A stretch of DNA of 64,000 nucleotides from Bacteroidota bacterium (lineage in GTDB: Bacteria; Bacteroidota; Bacteroidia; B-17B0; Aurantibacillaceae): NCBI GenBank assembly GCA_025363015.1, contig JANYEQ010000035.1:25579-89578 (forward strand), read 5' to 3'. The notes beneath the pieces were generated by a model that ran no database searches, had not been told where the DNA came from, and worked only from the letters and a program-made list of their open reading frames with translations. Positions 1-7,781 of this stretch are shown here, piece by piece (position 1 is the first letter of the stretch; every line of letters starts with the position of its first letter). The position numbers and the translations under genes were made by a program.

Positions 1-1782
1 GATATTGATTATTTTTTATGCCCTATGTCGCCTATTATTGCTACAAAAATAGCCGATAGTATTGGTTGCACTTTACCCACTCGTAAAATGGTAAATGATA
101 TTTATGCCCAAGCGAATTTAACGTTAACACCACTAACAATATCAGCAAGTGGCACTATGACAACCGTTCAAGCCTTTGCGCAACACAATAATATGGTGGG
201 CTCGCAACGCAGTAGTTTTACAAATACATTAGGTACGGCAACTAGTGGTGATAAAAAAGATGTAATTATTTCTAATCAAATTTATACAACCTCTAATCGC
301 GTTATAATTTACGGTTGGCATACTTCGGTTGGTAATCCTATTCAACCGCTTACCAATGTTCATGCCGATACTTACATGGATTACAGCCATGGTATTAGAT
401 TGGTACAAAACGCTATATTATATAATGGTAATCCTACCACTATAAAAAACATGTTACAATCGTCAACATTAAATACTTTATTGAGTGATGAGGGTGTGAT
501 TGCTCAGCCTTATTACCCTTATTTTACACCAGTTGGTAGTTTAAGCACACCAATATCTTTTGCAGTTGTTAATAAAGTAAATAATAGCATCGAAATAAAA
601 GTTAAAAATGATAATAATGCCACTCATTATAAAATTTATACAAGCACTAACGGCACAGTATTTAACCCACCTGTTACACAATTAAAAACAAATTTAATTT
701 TATCGCCAACTGTAGGGCAAATTTGTTATATAAAAATTGCAGCATACAATACTACTTATTCCATTACCTCTAATATTTCAGAAGTTCTGGCTGCAGTACC
801 CTGCAACTATCAAGATAGTGTTTTAATAGTAAACGGTTTTGATAGAACGATAACAGGTAATACATATGATTTTATTCGTCAGCATGGCTCGTCAATAAAA
901 AATTGTAATAAAAACTTTTCTTCGGCTACTAACGAAGCCATACAAGATGGTCTTATAAATTTAGCAACTTACAAAGCTGTTGATTGGCTGTTGGGCAAAG
1001 AAAGTACGGCTAACCAAACCTTTAATAGTAGTGAGCAAATTTTGGTTCAAAACTATTTAAAACAAGGCGGTAATTTTTTTACAAGTGGTTCTGAAATTGG
1101 GTGGGATTTGGATAACAGTGGTACAACAACCGATAAGGCATTTTATAATAATTATTTAAAAGCAAGTTATGTGGCCGATTCGCCCAATAACCAAGCTAGC
1201 ACTTGGTATAAAACATTAAATGAAACTACTGCTAGTATTTTTAATTTTAATGATACTACTACTTTTGATAATGGAAGTAATGGAATCTATAATGTAGATT
1301 ATCCAGATGTAATAAACTCTTTAAATGGAAGTATAGCTACCTTGCGTTATACAAATGCCACAACAAGTAAATCAGCTATTTATTTTTCTGGATTATTTAG
1401 TGGTGGCACTAGCAATGGCAAATTGGTATATTTCGGGTTTCCGTTTGAAACAATTTATCCTGCTACTAAACGTAATAGTATGATGAATGATATTTTAAAT
1501 TTCTTTTTTGTTAGCACTATTGTTACCGAATTTTTGGCTAATACTAAAACTAACGAAATTTTAATCTACCCAAACCCATGCACAGATATAGTTACTATAC
1601 ATTCTACCCAACCCATTATTAAATGGGAGTTAACAGATATAACAGGAAAATTAATTTTCGAAAAAACAATAAATTCTGTTATCGAAACTATTGATGTCAA
1701 TCAATTTATTAATGGGGTTTACTTTTTAAAAGTACAACAAGAGAAAGATATTTTTGTGAGAAAAATTACGATTATTCATTAG
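1..1782 (+). CDS. Secreted T9SS cargo protein with FN3-like domain, 5' end outside window
   Basis: The reading frame is open from base 1, so the listed ATG at 25 is probably internal and the true start and signal peptide lie upstream. Visible parts: an N-terminal domain of about 165 residues that I do not recognise, an FN3-like stretch around residues 170-260, then a domain resembling the glutamine-amidotransferase-like module of Bacteroidota xanthan-lyase-like proteins (VDWLLGKEST, FFTSGSEIGWDLD), and a type IX secretion sorting tail (ILIYPNPCTD ... NGVYFLKV ... VRKITI). By family knowledge it should be exported across the outer membrane by the Por/T9SS system and its tail cleaved. Substrate and enzymatic activity are unknown. 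The stop codon TAG shares its G with the boundary of the cassette that follows. Confidence 0.8.
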   Translation, partial: DIDYFLCPMSPIIATKIADSIGCTLPTRKMVNDIYAQANLTLTPLTISASGTMTTVQAFAQHNNMVGSQRSSFTNTLGTATSGDKKDVIISNQIYTTSNRVIIYGWHTSVGNPIQPLTNVHADTYMDYSHGIRLVQNAILYNGNPTTIKNMLQSSTLNTLLSDEGVIAQPYYPYFTPVGSLSTPISFAVVNKVNNSIEIKVKNDNNATHYKIYTSTNGTVFNPPVTQLKTNLILSPTVGQICYIKIAAYNTTYSITSNISEVLAAVPCNYQDSVLIVNGFDRTITGNTYDFIRQHGSSIKNCNKNFSSATNEAIQDGLINLATYKAVDWLLGKESTANQTFNSSEQILVQNYLKQGGNFFTSGSEIGWDLDNSGTTTDKAFYNNYLKASYVADSPNNQASTWYKTLNETTASIFNFNDTTTFDNGSNGIYNVDYPDVINSLNGSIATLRYTNATTSKSAIYFSGLFSGGTSNGKLVYFGFPFETIYPATKRNSMMNDILNFFFVSTIVTEFLANTKTNEILIYPNPCTDIVTIHSTQPIIKWELTDITGKLIFEKTINSVIETIDVNQFINGVYFLKVQQEKDIFVRKITIIH

Positions 1783-2683
1783 TTATGCCCCATTTATGCA
1801 CACAAGACAAATGAAAAGACTTCTACTATATATCTCGACTTTTCTTGTCGCCTGCTCTCCTTTGACAAACGTCAGATTCTTAAAATTTCCTCCGAGTGAC
1901 TTCCGCATCAATAACAATATATTGAAAACTAACGGCTATTATTATTGTGAAAAACAAACGACACGATACTGTAGACGCATACCTTCTAATCACATTGCAG
2001 ACACTGCTTCGAAATTTAATGAACGATATATCAGTGCTTTCTTTTTATTTAATGATGGGTATGCGTATCATACAGGCGGTTTAATTATCGCTGGCGTAAA
2101 TAGACCTGGATTTTATAGTTCATATGACTATTGTGACAATTTAGCCGAATTCAATACTTTCAAATCTGCTCGAGAAGTTTTCGAAGATCATTTGAGTAAA
2201 AACTATGTTGGTAGAAACTCACTCCACGACAAAGGAGTGTTTCACTTACAGCGTGACACAATTCATTTCCAAATATACCAAAGTGGTTCACATTCGCTAG
2301 TTTTGACGGAACATTTCGGAATTATTCTTAACGACACAACATTCCGACTAATTAAAACAATAAGACATCAAAACACTTTTCCTAAGACCAAACCAATCGT
2401 TAATAATCTAGATGACCTTTATCAGTTTAAAAGTCATAATCGTAAGGCCGACTCGACAAATTACTTACGCGACAATAGGATCAAAATCGAAAAATAAACG
2501 AGGCATAACACGGGGCAATTGCGTCAGCGGGTTTGACGGGTATTTTTTTACTTTGCTTTTGCCCCTTTTGGACTTTTATTTTCATAAAGCAAAAAAGAAA
2601 ATGTTTTGTATATTTAAATTTAGTTTTCGGTTGGTAGACGGTTTAACGGTTTTTATACCCGCCGAATGCAAGCCCCGAAAACG
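1783..2683 (+). mobile_element. Integron-type gene cassette (lone, no integrase)
   Basis: The segment begins at a G^TTATGCC boundary and ends at a G^TTAGCT boundary, and contains one same-strand gene followed by a long imperfect fold-back. The 5' arm of the fold-back starts GGCATAAC, the exact complement of the GTTATGCC that would form if the segment circularised. This matches integrated integron cassettes, where the first bases of the cassette complement its own attC and the 3' core bases belong to the next sequence. No integrase or second cassette is visible, so it would be an isolated cassette. The gene inside has base usage unlike its neighbours. The boundary complementarity is seen directly; mobility is inferred. 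Confidence 0.55.
1811..2497 (+). CDS. Putative lipoprotein, cassette-borne, unknown function
   Basis: The start at 1811 (MKRLLLYIS) is chosen over 1796 because it gives a compact lipoprotein signal ending in LVAC; the track adds MHTRQ. The remaining 210 or so residues are soluble, rich in Tyr, Phe, His and Asn, and match no family I can name. Codon choice differs from flanking genes: many GAC, TTC, CTC, TCG and CGC codons where neighbours use GAT, TTT and TTA. With the flanking cassette boundaries this suggests recent acquisition. It is the only gene of the putative cassette and is co-oriented with its attC-like site, as usual for cassettes. Confidence 0.65.
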   Translation: MKRLLLYISTFLVACSPLTNVRFLKFPPSDFRINNNILKTNGYYYCEKQTTRYCRRIPSNHIADTASKFNERYISAFFLFNDGYAYHTGGLIIAGVNRPGFYSSYDYCDNLAEFNTFKSAREVFEDHLSKNYVGRNSLHDKGVFHLQRDTIHFQIYQSGSHSLVLTEHFGIILNDTTFRLIKTIRHQNTFPKTKPIVNNLDDLYQFKSHNRKADSTNYLRDNRIKIEK

Positions 2684-2686
2684 TTA
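2502..2686 (+). repeat. attC-like imperfect inverted repeat
   Basis: Arms pair from the outside inwards: TAAC (2506) with GTTA (2683), GGGGC (2512) with GCCCC (2672), TTGC (2519) with GCAA (2668) with two unpaired A bases between, then CGGGTAT (2537) with ATACCCG (2655). An inner TTTGCTTT / AAAGCA pairing continues the fold. Unpaired bases on one arm and a G^TTA end are attC features. It is about 185 nt, longer than most described attC sites. The 91-codon ORF in the track across this stretch is best explained as a shadow. Confidence 0.55.
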
Positions 2687-3415
2687 GCTAAAAAAATAAC
2701 CTCTTATTTTTATATTATTTTTAAAATAATTCCAAACAGAATCTTCAGTTACCGGAAAGGTAGTTACCGAAATTGGCTCTAATTTTATAGGATGTACAAA
2801 ATTTAGTTTATAGCTGTGTAAGTGAATAAAGCCTCCATCATTTGTCCGATTAAATCCATATTTTAAATCGCCTTTAATGGGGCAACCAATAGCACTTAAT
2901 TGGCAACGTATTTGATGATGTCTACCGGTATGTAAATCTACTTTTAGCAAATGATAATTATCGCTGCTGGCAATTAATTCATAATCTAATTCTGCCCTTA
3001 AACCGTTTTCTACAGGTTTAAAAAAGGCTTTACTCATATTTGTTTTTTCGTTTTTTATAAGGTAATGAACAAGTTTGTCTTTTAGTTTTGCGGGTTTATT
3101 TTTAACAACGGCTAAGTAGGTTTTAGTAATTGTTTTTTCTCTAAATAATTCGTTAAAACGCGTTAAGGCTTTGCTTGTTTTTGCAAAAATAATTAAACCG
3201 CTTACGGGCCTGTCTAATCGATGAATTACTCCACAAAATACGTTGCCAGGTTTTAAATCACGATTTTTTAAAAAGGTTTTAATTTTTTCGCTTAAAGGTA
3301 TATCGCCTGTTTTATCACCTTGCACTAACTCGCCAGGTAACTTATTAATGATGATAATGTGATTATCTTCATAAACAATTTGTTGTTCTAAAATTGTATC
3401 CTTTTTAATTTCCAC
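2684..3415 (-). CDS. RluA-family pseudouridine synthase
   Basis: A 23S rRNA or tRNA pseudouridine synthase of the RluA/RluC/RluD family. The signature HRLDRPVSG lies at residues 65-73 with the catalytic Asp at 68; RHHQIRCQLSAIGCPIKGDLKYG is the conserved second block. There is no N-terminal S4 domain, and at 243 residues the protein is a short catalytic-domain type, so the target base cannot be assigned. The start codon is GTG, 2 nt after the argS stop, so translation is probably coupled to argS. Its TAA stop begins at the first base after the cassette boundary, so the gene is intact despite the insertion. Confidence 0.88.
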   Translation of the reverse strand: MEIKKDTILEQQIVYEDNHIIIINKLPGELVQGDKTGDIPLSEKIKTFLKNRDLKPGNVFCGVIHRLDRPVSGLIIFAKTSKALTRFNELFREKTITKTYLAVVKNKPAKLKDKLVHYLIKNEKTNMSKAFFKPVENGLRAELDYELIASSDNYHLLKVDLHTGRHHQIRCQLSAIGCPIKGDLKYGFNRTNDGGFIHLHSYKLNFVHPIKLEPISVTTFPVTEDSVWNYFKNNIKIRGYFFS

Positions 3416-3417
3416 AA

Positions 3418-5199
3418 TTACATCCTCTCTGGAACATTAATACCTAATAAATTCATAGCATTATAAAGTGTTTGAGAGCAGGTAAAAGATAATTGTAATC
3501 TAAATCTTTTAATCGTTTCATCTTCTTCTTTTAAAATATTAAACTCATGATAAAAACGATTGTATAATTTTGTCAATTCATACGCATAATTAGCTACAAT
3601 GCTTGGGTTATAAAGCTTAGCGGCTTCTTCAACCGTTCCTTCAAAATCGTAAATTAATTTTATTAATTCTTTTTCAATTTGGTTAAAGCTAACCGTTTGC
3701 AACTGTGTATCAAAATTCAAATCTGTTTTTCGTATAACAGATTTTATTCGGGCATAAGTATATTGTATAAATGGCCCTGTATGCCCATTAAAATCAATAC
3801 TTTCTTTAGGATCAAACAGCATTTTCTTTTTAGGATCTACTTTTAAAATAAAATACTTTAAAGCGCCCATGCTTATTGTACGGTACAATTCTTTTAATTC
3901 ATCTTCCGTAAAATTAGCTACTTTGCCCAACTCTTCGGTAGTTTGCTGGGCAGTGTTAAACATTTCATTTATCAAATCATCCGCATCAACTACAGTACCT
4001 TCGCGGCTTTTCATTTTACCTTCGGGTAATTCAACCATACCGTAACTTAAATGATAACACTCCTTAGCCCATTGGTAGCCTAACTTTTCTAATATTTTAA
4101 ACAACACTTTAAAATGATAATCTTGCTCGTTACCAACCGTATAAATTAATTGATTAAGCTGTGGAAATTCTTTAAAGCGTTCAATGGCGGTGCCAATATC
4201 TTGTGTAATGTAAACGCTGGTGCCATCGCTACGTAATACTATTTTTTCATCCAAACCTTCGGCAGTTAAATCAATGGCAACACTTCCGTTTTCTTTTTTA
4301 TAAAATATATTTTTTTGTAAACCTTCCTGCACCAATTCTTTTCCTAATAAATAGGTGTTGCTTTCGTAATACATTTTATCAAAGTCAACCCCAAGACTTT
4401 TGTAGGTAACGGCAAATCCATTGTACACCCAACCATTCATTTTTTTCCACAAATCAACAACTTCTTTATCTCCTGCTTCCCATTTCAAAAGCATTTGTTG
4501 TGCTTCTATAATTAAAGGTGCTAGTTTTTCAGCTTCTTCTTTTGTTTTACCTTTATTTACTAATTCTTCTATTTGTTTTTTATATTCTTTATCAAAAATA
4601 ACGTAGTACTTTCCTACCAAATGGTCGCCTTTTAATCCACTACTTTCGGGTGTTTCGCCATTACCCCATTTTTGCCAAGCCAGCATACTTTTACAAATGT
4701 GTATGCCTCTATCGTTAATAATATTAGCTTTTATAACGGTATGGCCGGCACCTTTTAAAATTTGAGCTACTGAATAACCCACTAAATTATTACGCACATG
4801 CCCTAAATGCAATGGTTTATTGGTATTGGGCGAAGAATATTCTAACATTACCGTTTTACCACTACTATTAGGATTTTTTAGGCCAATAGTTGCATTACTT
4901 TTGATGGAATTAAAATAATTTAACCAAAACGTATCAGATAAAGTAATATTTAAAAAGCCTTTAACAACATTAAAAGCCACAATCTGAGGTTCGTTTGCTA
5001 TTAAATAAGCGCCAATATCGTTCCCAATTTGTTCAGGAGATTTTTTTGTTTCTTTTGTAAAAGCAAAAGTTACTAATGTAAAATCACCTTCAAATTCTTT
5101 TCGTGTTTTTTGAAATGAAAGCGGTAAATTATTTAAATTATAAAGTTGAGTAATGCCTTTTTTAACGGCATTTTGCAAAATATGTTCAGCAATAATCAT
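3418..5199 (-). CDS. argS: Arginyl-tRNA synthetase
   Basis: Class I aminoacyl-tRNA synthetase that charges tRNA-Arg in the cytosol. The N-terminal additional domain (about 1-100) precedes the catalytic core with the HIGH motif as HLGH at 131-134 (NKPLHLGHVRNN). The second signature appears as KMKSREGT, and a DALR anticodon-binding domain closes the protein (GPFIQYTYARIKSV onward, ending LLGINVPERM). Length 593 is normal for Bacteroidota ArgS. It heads a two-gene unit with the pseudouridine synthase; the small secreted protein upstream ends 21 nt before it and could be part of the same transcript. Confidence 0.97.
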   Translation of the reverse strand: MIIAEHILQNAVKKGITQLYNLNNLPLSFQKTRKEFEGDFTLVTFAFTKETKKSPEQIGNDIGAYLIANEPQIVAFNVVKGFLNITLSDTFWLNYFNSIKSNATIGLKNPNSSGKTVMLEYSSPNTNKPLHLGHVRNNLVGYSVAQILKGAGHTVIKANIINDRGIHICKSMLAWQKWGNGETPESSGLKGDHLVGKYYVIFDKEYKKQIEELVNKGKTKEEAEKLAPLIIEAQQMLLKWEAGDKEVVDLWKKMNGWVYNGFAVTYKSLGVDFDKMYYESNTYLLGKELVQEGLQKNIFYKKENGSVAIDLTAEGLDEKIVLRSDGTSVYITQDIGTAIERFKEFPQLNQLIYTVGNEQDYHFKVLFKILEKLGYQWAKECYHLSYGMVELPEGKMKSREGTVVDADDLINEMFNTAQQTTEELGKVANFTEDELKELYRTISMGALKYFILKVDPKKKMLFDPKESIDFNGHTGPFIQYTYARIKSVIRKTDLNFDTQLQTVSFNQIEKELIKLIYDFEGTVEEAAKLYNPSIVANYAYELTKLYNRFYHEFNILKEEDETIKRFRLQLSFTCSQTLYNAMNLLGINVPERM

Positions 5200-5220
5200 A
5201 AAACAAAGGTAAAAGAAATT

Positions 5221-5745
5221 TTAAAGTGGCTCAATGCCATTTACCATTTCGTAAAGTTCTTTTTCAACAGTAGGATTCAAAAGATTAGCGCTCTCTTGCC
5301 AAGCGTAAATGATGTAACTTCTGTCTTCTATTTTTGTTAAATATCGAATAACGTTGTACGATTTTTTAGCAGTTTTTGTATCCGTAAAATAGGATGATTT
5401 TTTTTGAAATGAGAAAAAACTATTTTTGGTTTTGTCGTATTTCTCAACATTTTCAAAACGCAAGGAGCCTACAAAATTACGTTTGGCAGAATCTAATCCT
5501 GAAGTTGTAGTTGGGTAAATAACTACATTCATTTTACCATTTTTATGCGCTTTAAAAAACAGAATACCAGCACATTTGCAAAGCTGATTATTGCCTGATT
5601 CCCATGGCTGTTCAGCAACATAGGTTTCTGCGTTCCAGTTTTCGGGTAAATTATATTTTAATTTTAATTCTTTTACTTTTACCACTTTTTGAGCAGTAAT
5701 AACTAACGAAAGGCTTAAGCAAAAAAACAGACAAATTTTTTTCAT
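5221..5745 (-). CDS. Small secreted protein, unknown function
   Basis: I do not recognise the family. The third codon is taken as start (MKKICLFFCLSLSLVITAQ), giving a standard signal peptide ending at TAQ; the track adds two residues. The mature part of about 155 residues has a few internal cysteines (NQLCKCAG) and no repeats or membrane segments. A single copy lies just upstream of argS in the same direction, with the ssrA gene divergent on the other side, so its promoter must lie within 5746-5876. A periplasmic or outer-surface location is inferred from the signal peptide only. Confidence 0.7.
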   Translation of the reverse strand: MKKICLFFCLSLSLVITAQKVVKVKELKLKYNLPENWNAETYVAEQPWESGNNQLCKCAGILFFKAHKNGKMNVVIYPTTTSGLDSAKRNFVGSLRFENVEKYDKTKNSFFSFQKKSSYFTDTKTAKKSYNVIRYLTKIEDRSYIIYAWQESANLLNPTVEKELYEMVNGIEPL

Positions 5746-5798
5746 ACACATACTTATTTAAATTTAGTTAAAAATACAAATAAGCCCAATATAATACG

Positions 5799-5806
5799 TA
5801 AATTTG
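5799..5806 (+). promoter_or_regulatory. Possible -7 box (TAAATTTG) for ssrA
   Basis: TAAATTTG matches the Bacteroidota TAnnTTTG element. It would start transcription about 65 nt before the mature tmRNA, leaving a leader for RNase P to remove. No TTG element is visible at the usual distance, so this is tentative. Confidence 0.3.
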
Positions 5807-5829
5807 TATACGTTCTTTATTATAAATTA

Positions 5830-5859
5830 TTAAAATGTAACTTTATTTTTACATTTTAA
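5830..5859. repeat. 11-bp perfect inverted repeat upstream of ssrA
   Basis: TTAAAATGTAA and TTACATTTTAA are perfect complements separated by 8 nt (CTTTATTT), ending 17 nt before the tmRNA 5' end. It could be an operator between the divergent genes or a hairpin in the pre-tmRNA leader. Confidence 0.6.
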
Positions 5860-5876
5860 ATTTATAATTTTTTATT

Positions 5877-6244
5877 GGGTCCGACCGGTTTTGACAGTGA
5901 GCGCATCAAATAAGTAAGCATGTAGAGCGTTGTAAGACGAGCTCTTTAAACTGAACTTTCAAAATTTTTATTTGGCGAAGAGAATTCTTACGCTATGGCT
6001 GCTTAATCTAGGATTTAGCAACCGTTGCTTATTTCGGAGCTAAACTGCTCTGCGCCGATTTTTAAGTATCATAAATGCGTAGTTTGTTTTTAGAATGCTA
6101 TTACTAAGAACAATATTAATAGCTAAGATAAAATTTGGTTTAAATTAACGCCTGATTTTGTATTAAAACCAAGTTAATTTTAAACGTGTAGAAAGCTTAT
6201 TTTTTCCTTATTTGGACGAGAGTTCGAATCTCTCCGGATCCACC
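5877..6244 (+). ncRNA. ssrA: Transfer-messenger RNA (tmRNA)
   Basis: The 5' end GGGTCCGACCGGTTTTGACAG pairs with the 3' end CGGATCC plus discriminator A, forming the tRNA-like acceptor stem. The T arm is GAGAGTTCGAATCTCTC. The tag reading frame is GGC GAA GAG AAT TCT TAC GCT ATG GCT GCT TAA at 5974-6006, giving GEENSYAMAA preceded by the Ala from charged tmRNA, a typical Bacteroidota degron. The genome encodes CC then T, so the final A of CCA must be added after transcription. Function: with SmpB it rescues stalled ribosomes and tags the incomplete peptide for proteolysis. Confidence 0.97.
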
Positions 6245-6245
6245 T

Positions 6246-6286
6246 AAAGGGACAAACTTAAATTTTTGAGTTTGTCCCTTTTTTAT
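6246..6286 (+). terminator. Intrinsic terminator of ssrA
   Basis: AAAGGGACAAACT pairs perfectly with AGTTTGTCCCTTT (13 bp, 10-nt loop), followed by a T run. It begins just after the tmRNA 3' end. Confidence 0.93.
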
Positions 6287-6411
6287 TTCCTCCAAAACCC
6301 TTATCAATATTAGCTTTCAAAAATTCCTGTTTTTAAAATTGTGAGTTCGAACTTTTTCCGGAAAATCACGTTTTTGGCCTAGTATCTTTAAGGGATTCGA
6401 ACTTTTTGAGT

Positions 6412-7518
6412 TTATTTTTTCAAGAGGTTAAATAATTCTGTGTTTATATAAAGTGTTTCTTTCCACACCTTTTTGGATTTTAAAACTTCAATTTTTTCTA
6501 GCTCTTTAAGATATTTTGATGCTGTAATTCGCGAAACACCTAATCGATTTTCTAAATATTCGCTTTTACAATAAGGCTGTTCAAATAATATTTCAATCAA
6601 TTCTTTACTATAAATTTTAGGAATCATTTTTTGCACCGCTCCTTTTGTTTGATCAAACAATTTGTTTATTCTGTTAACCTGAAAAATTGTTTCATTTGCG
6701 GTTAATTCTATCCCTTTCAAAATAAATAAAATCCAAGCCTCCCAATTTTGTTTTGTTCTAACTTCTTGTAACAATTTATAATAATCAGATTTGTTTTCTA
6801 TTATATAACCGCTTAAAAATAACACAGGGTTTTCAATCAGACCGTTCATAATAATACATAAAACATTTATTATCCTTCCAGTACGGCCATTTCCATCATA
6901 AAAAGGATGAATACTTTCAAACTGATAATGTTGAACAGCCATTTTTATTAAGTGAGAAACATCATCTTCCTCATTTATGTATTGCTCATAGTTTCTCAAT
7001 AGCCTATTTATAACATCAATATTATCAGGAGGTGTATAAATCACTTTTCCTGTTGATGCATTTCGAAGAGCAGTACCAGGCAATTTCCTTATTCCTGCAT
7101 TATTTTCTTCAAGTATTTTTTGAATTTCAATAATTGCATTTGTTGTTAGAAATGATTTCTTCTTTATAAAGTTCACTCCGTAAAGCATTGCCTCGCGGTA
7201 TCGCAAAACTTCCTTTGTAGCCGTATCTATTTGAATACCTTTAGCAGAAAGAGCTAGGTATAATTTGTCTTGTGTTGTTATTACATTTTCTATTTCCGAA
7301 CTAGCTCTAGCTTCTTTCAAAATAACTGCATTAAGTAAAATCTCCGGATTAGGTAAAATGTGAACTCTTCCTTTTAATTCTGCCAATGCAACTGAAGATT
7401 TTACCAGTTGTCTTAAAACTTTTACGGTTTCAATTTTGTCTTTAGTAGGAGGTAAAAAAGGTAGATTATTGAATGCAATTTCACTATTCGGAACTATGTT
7501 TTTTTTACTTTTTGTCAT
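6412..7518 (-). CDS. Fic family protein, class II, with C-terminal winged helix
   Basis: Predicted to transfer AMP (or another nucleotide-derived group) to protein hydroxyl groups. The Fic motif HPFYDGNGRTGR lies at residues 204-215 and is complete, including catalytic His204. The inhibitory motif SSEIEN at 73-78 fits the (S/T)xxxE(G/N) helix placed N-terminal to the Fic fold, which defines class II self-inhibited Fic proteins, so no separate antitoxin is expected; none is seen. Residues from about 300 to the end form a winged helix-turn-helix (YLENRLGVSRITASKYLKEL). Four symmetric boxes cover its promoter, and the innermost coding-side box contains the ATG, so autoregulation is plausible. 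The locus lies right after ssrA, a common integration target. Confidence 0.93.
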   Translation of the reverse strand: MTKSKKNIVPNSEIAFNNLPFLPPTKDKIETVKVLRQLVKSSVALAELKGRVHILPNPEILLNAVILKEARASSEIENVITTQDKLYLALSAKGIQIDTATKEVLRYREAMLYGVNFIKKKSFLTTNAIIEIQKILEENNAGIRKLPGTALRNASTGKVIYTPPDNIDVINRLLRNYEQYINEEDDVSHLIKMAVQHYQFESIHPFYDGNGRTGRIINVLCIIMNGLIENPVLFLSGYIIENKSDYYKLLQEVRTKQNWEAWILFILKGIELTANETIFQVNRINKLFDQTKGAVQKMIPKIYSKELIEILFEQPYCKSEYLENRLGVSRITASKYLKELEKIEVLKSKKVWKETLYINTELFNLLKK

Positions 7519-7612
7519 GTAAAGCGTTTTTACTTGATGTTCTTGTCATGTAAAGATAATTAAAATATTTATACCTGACAAGCTTCTCGTGTATAGTTTT
7601 TATACATGAGAA
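7512..7612. promoter_or_regulatory. Four-box symmetric operator array at the fic promoter
   Basis: TTGTCATGTA occurs at 7512-7521 and 7543-7552, and its complement-orientation forms TACCTGACAA at 7572-7581 and TACATGAGAA at 7603-7612 (each 9 of 10). Both the inner and the outer pair are centred on 7562, and the starts are 31, 29 and 31 nt apart, about three helical turns. The arrangement suggests cooperative binding of a dimeric regulator, possibly the Fic protein through its winged helix. Confidence 0.6.
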
Positions 7613-7731
7613 AATACGCCCTTTAAGGAAAACACTAACTGCTTATATATTGCTTTAAAACAGTTATTTTATTTAGGTGATCAAGAAAAAAGTTCGGAAA
7701 AATGTGGCTGGGCTTCACTAATTTAAACTAA

Positions 7732-7770
7732 AAAACCCTGTTTAGCTAACTAAACAGGGTTTTAATTTTA
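7732..7770. terminator. Bidirectional intrinsic terminator
   Basis: AAAACCCTGTTTAG and CTAAACAGGGTTTT form a perfect 14-bp stem with a CTAA loop. It lies 3' of the lipoprotein gene that ends at 7782 and has A and T runs on both sides. Confidence 0.92.
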
Positions 7771-7781
7771 TAAACTATTAT

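Noticed and set aside
2412-2687. 91-codon ORF across the attC-like region
   Set aside because: It starts inside the lipoprotein gene in another frame and runs through the fold-back; composition follows the repeat, and no start signal or family is visible.
6287-7781. A separate antitoxin gene for the Fic protein
   Set aside because: The inhibitory helix motif is within the Fic protein itself (class II), and no small ORF precedes or follows it.
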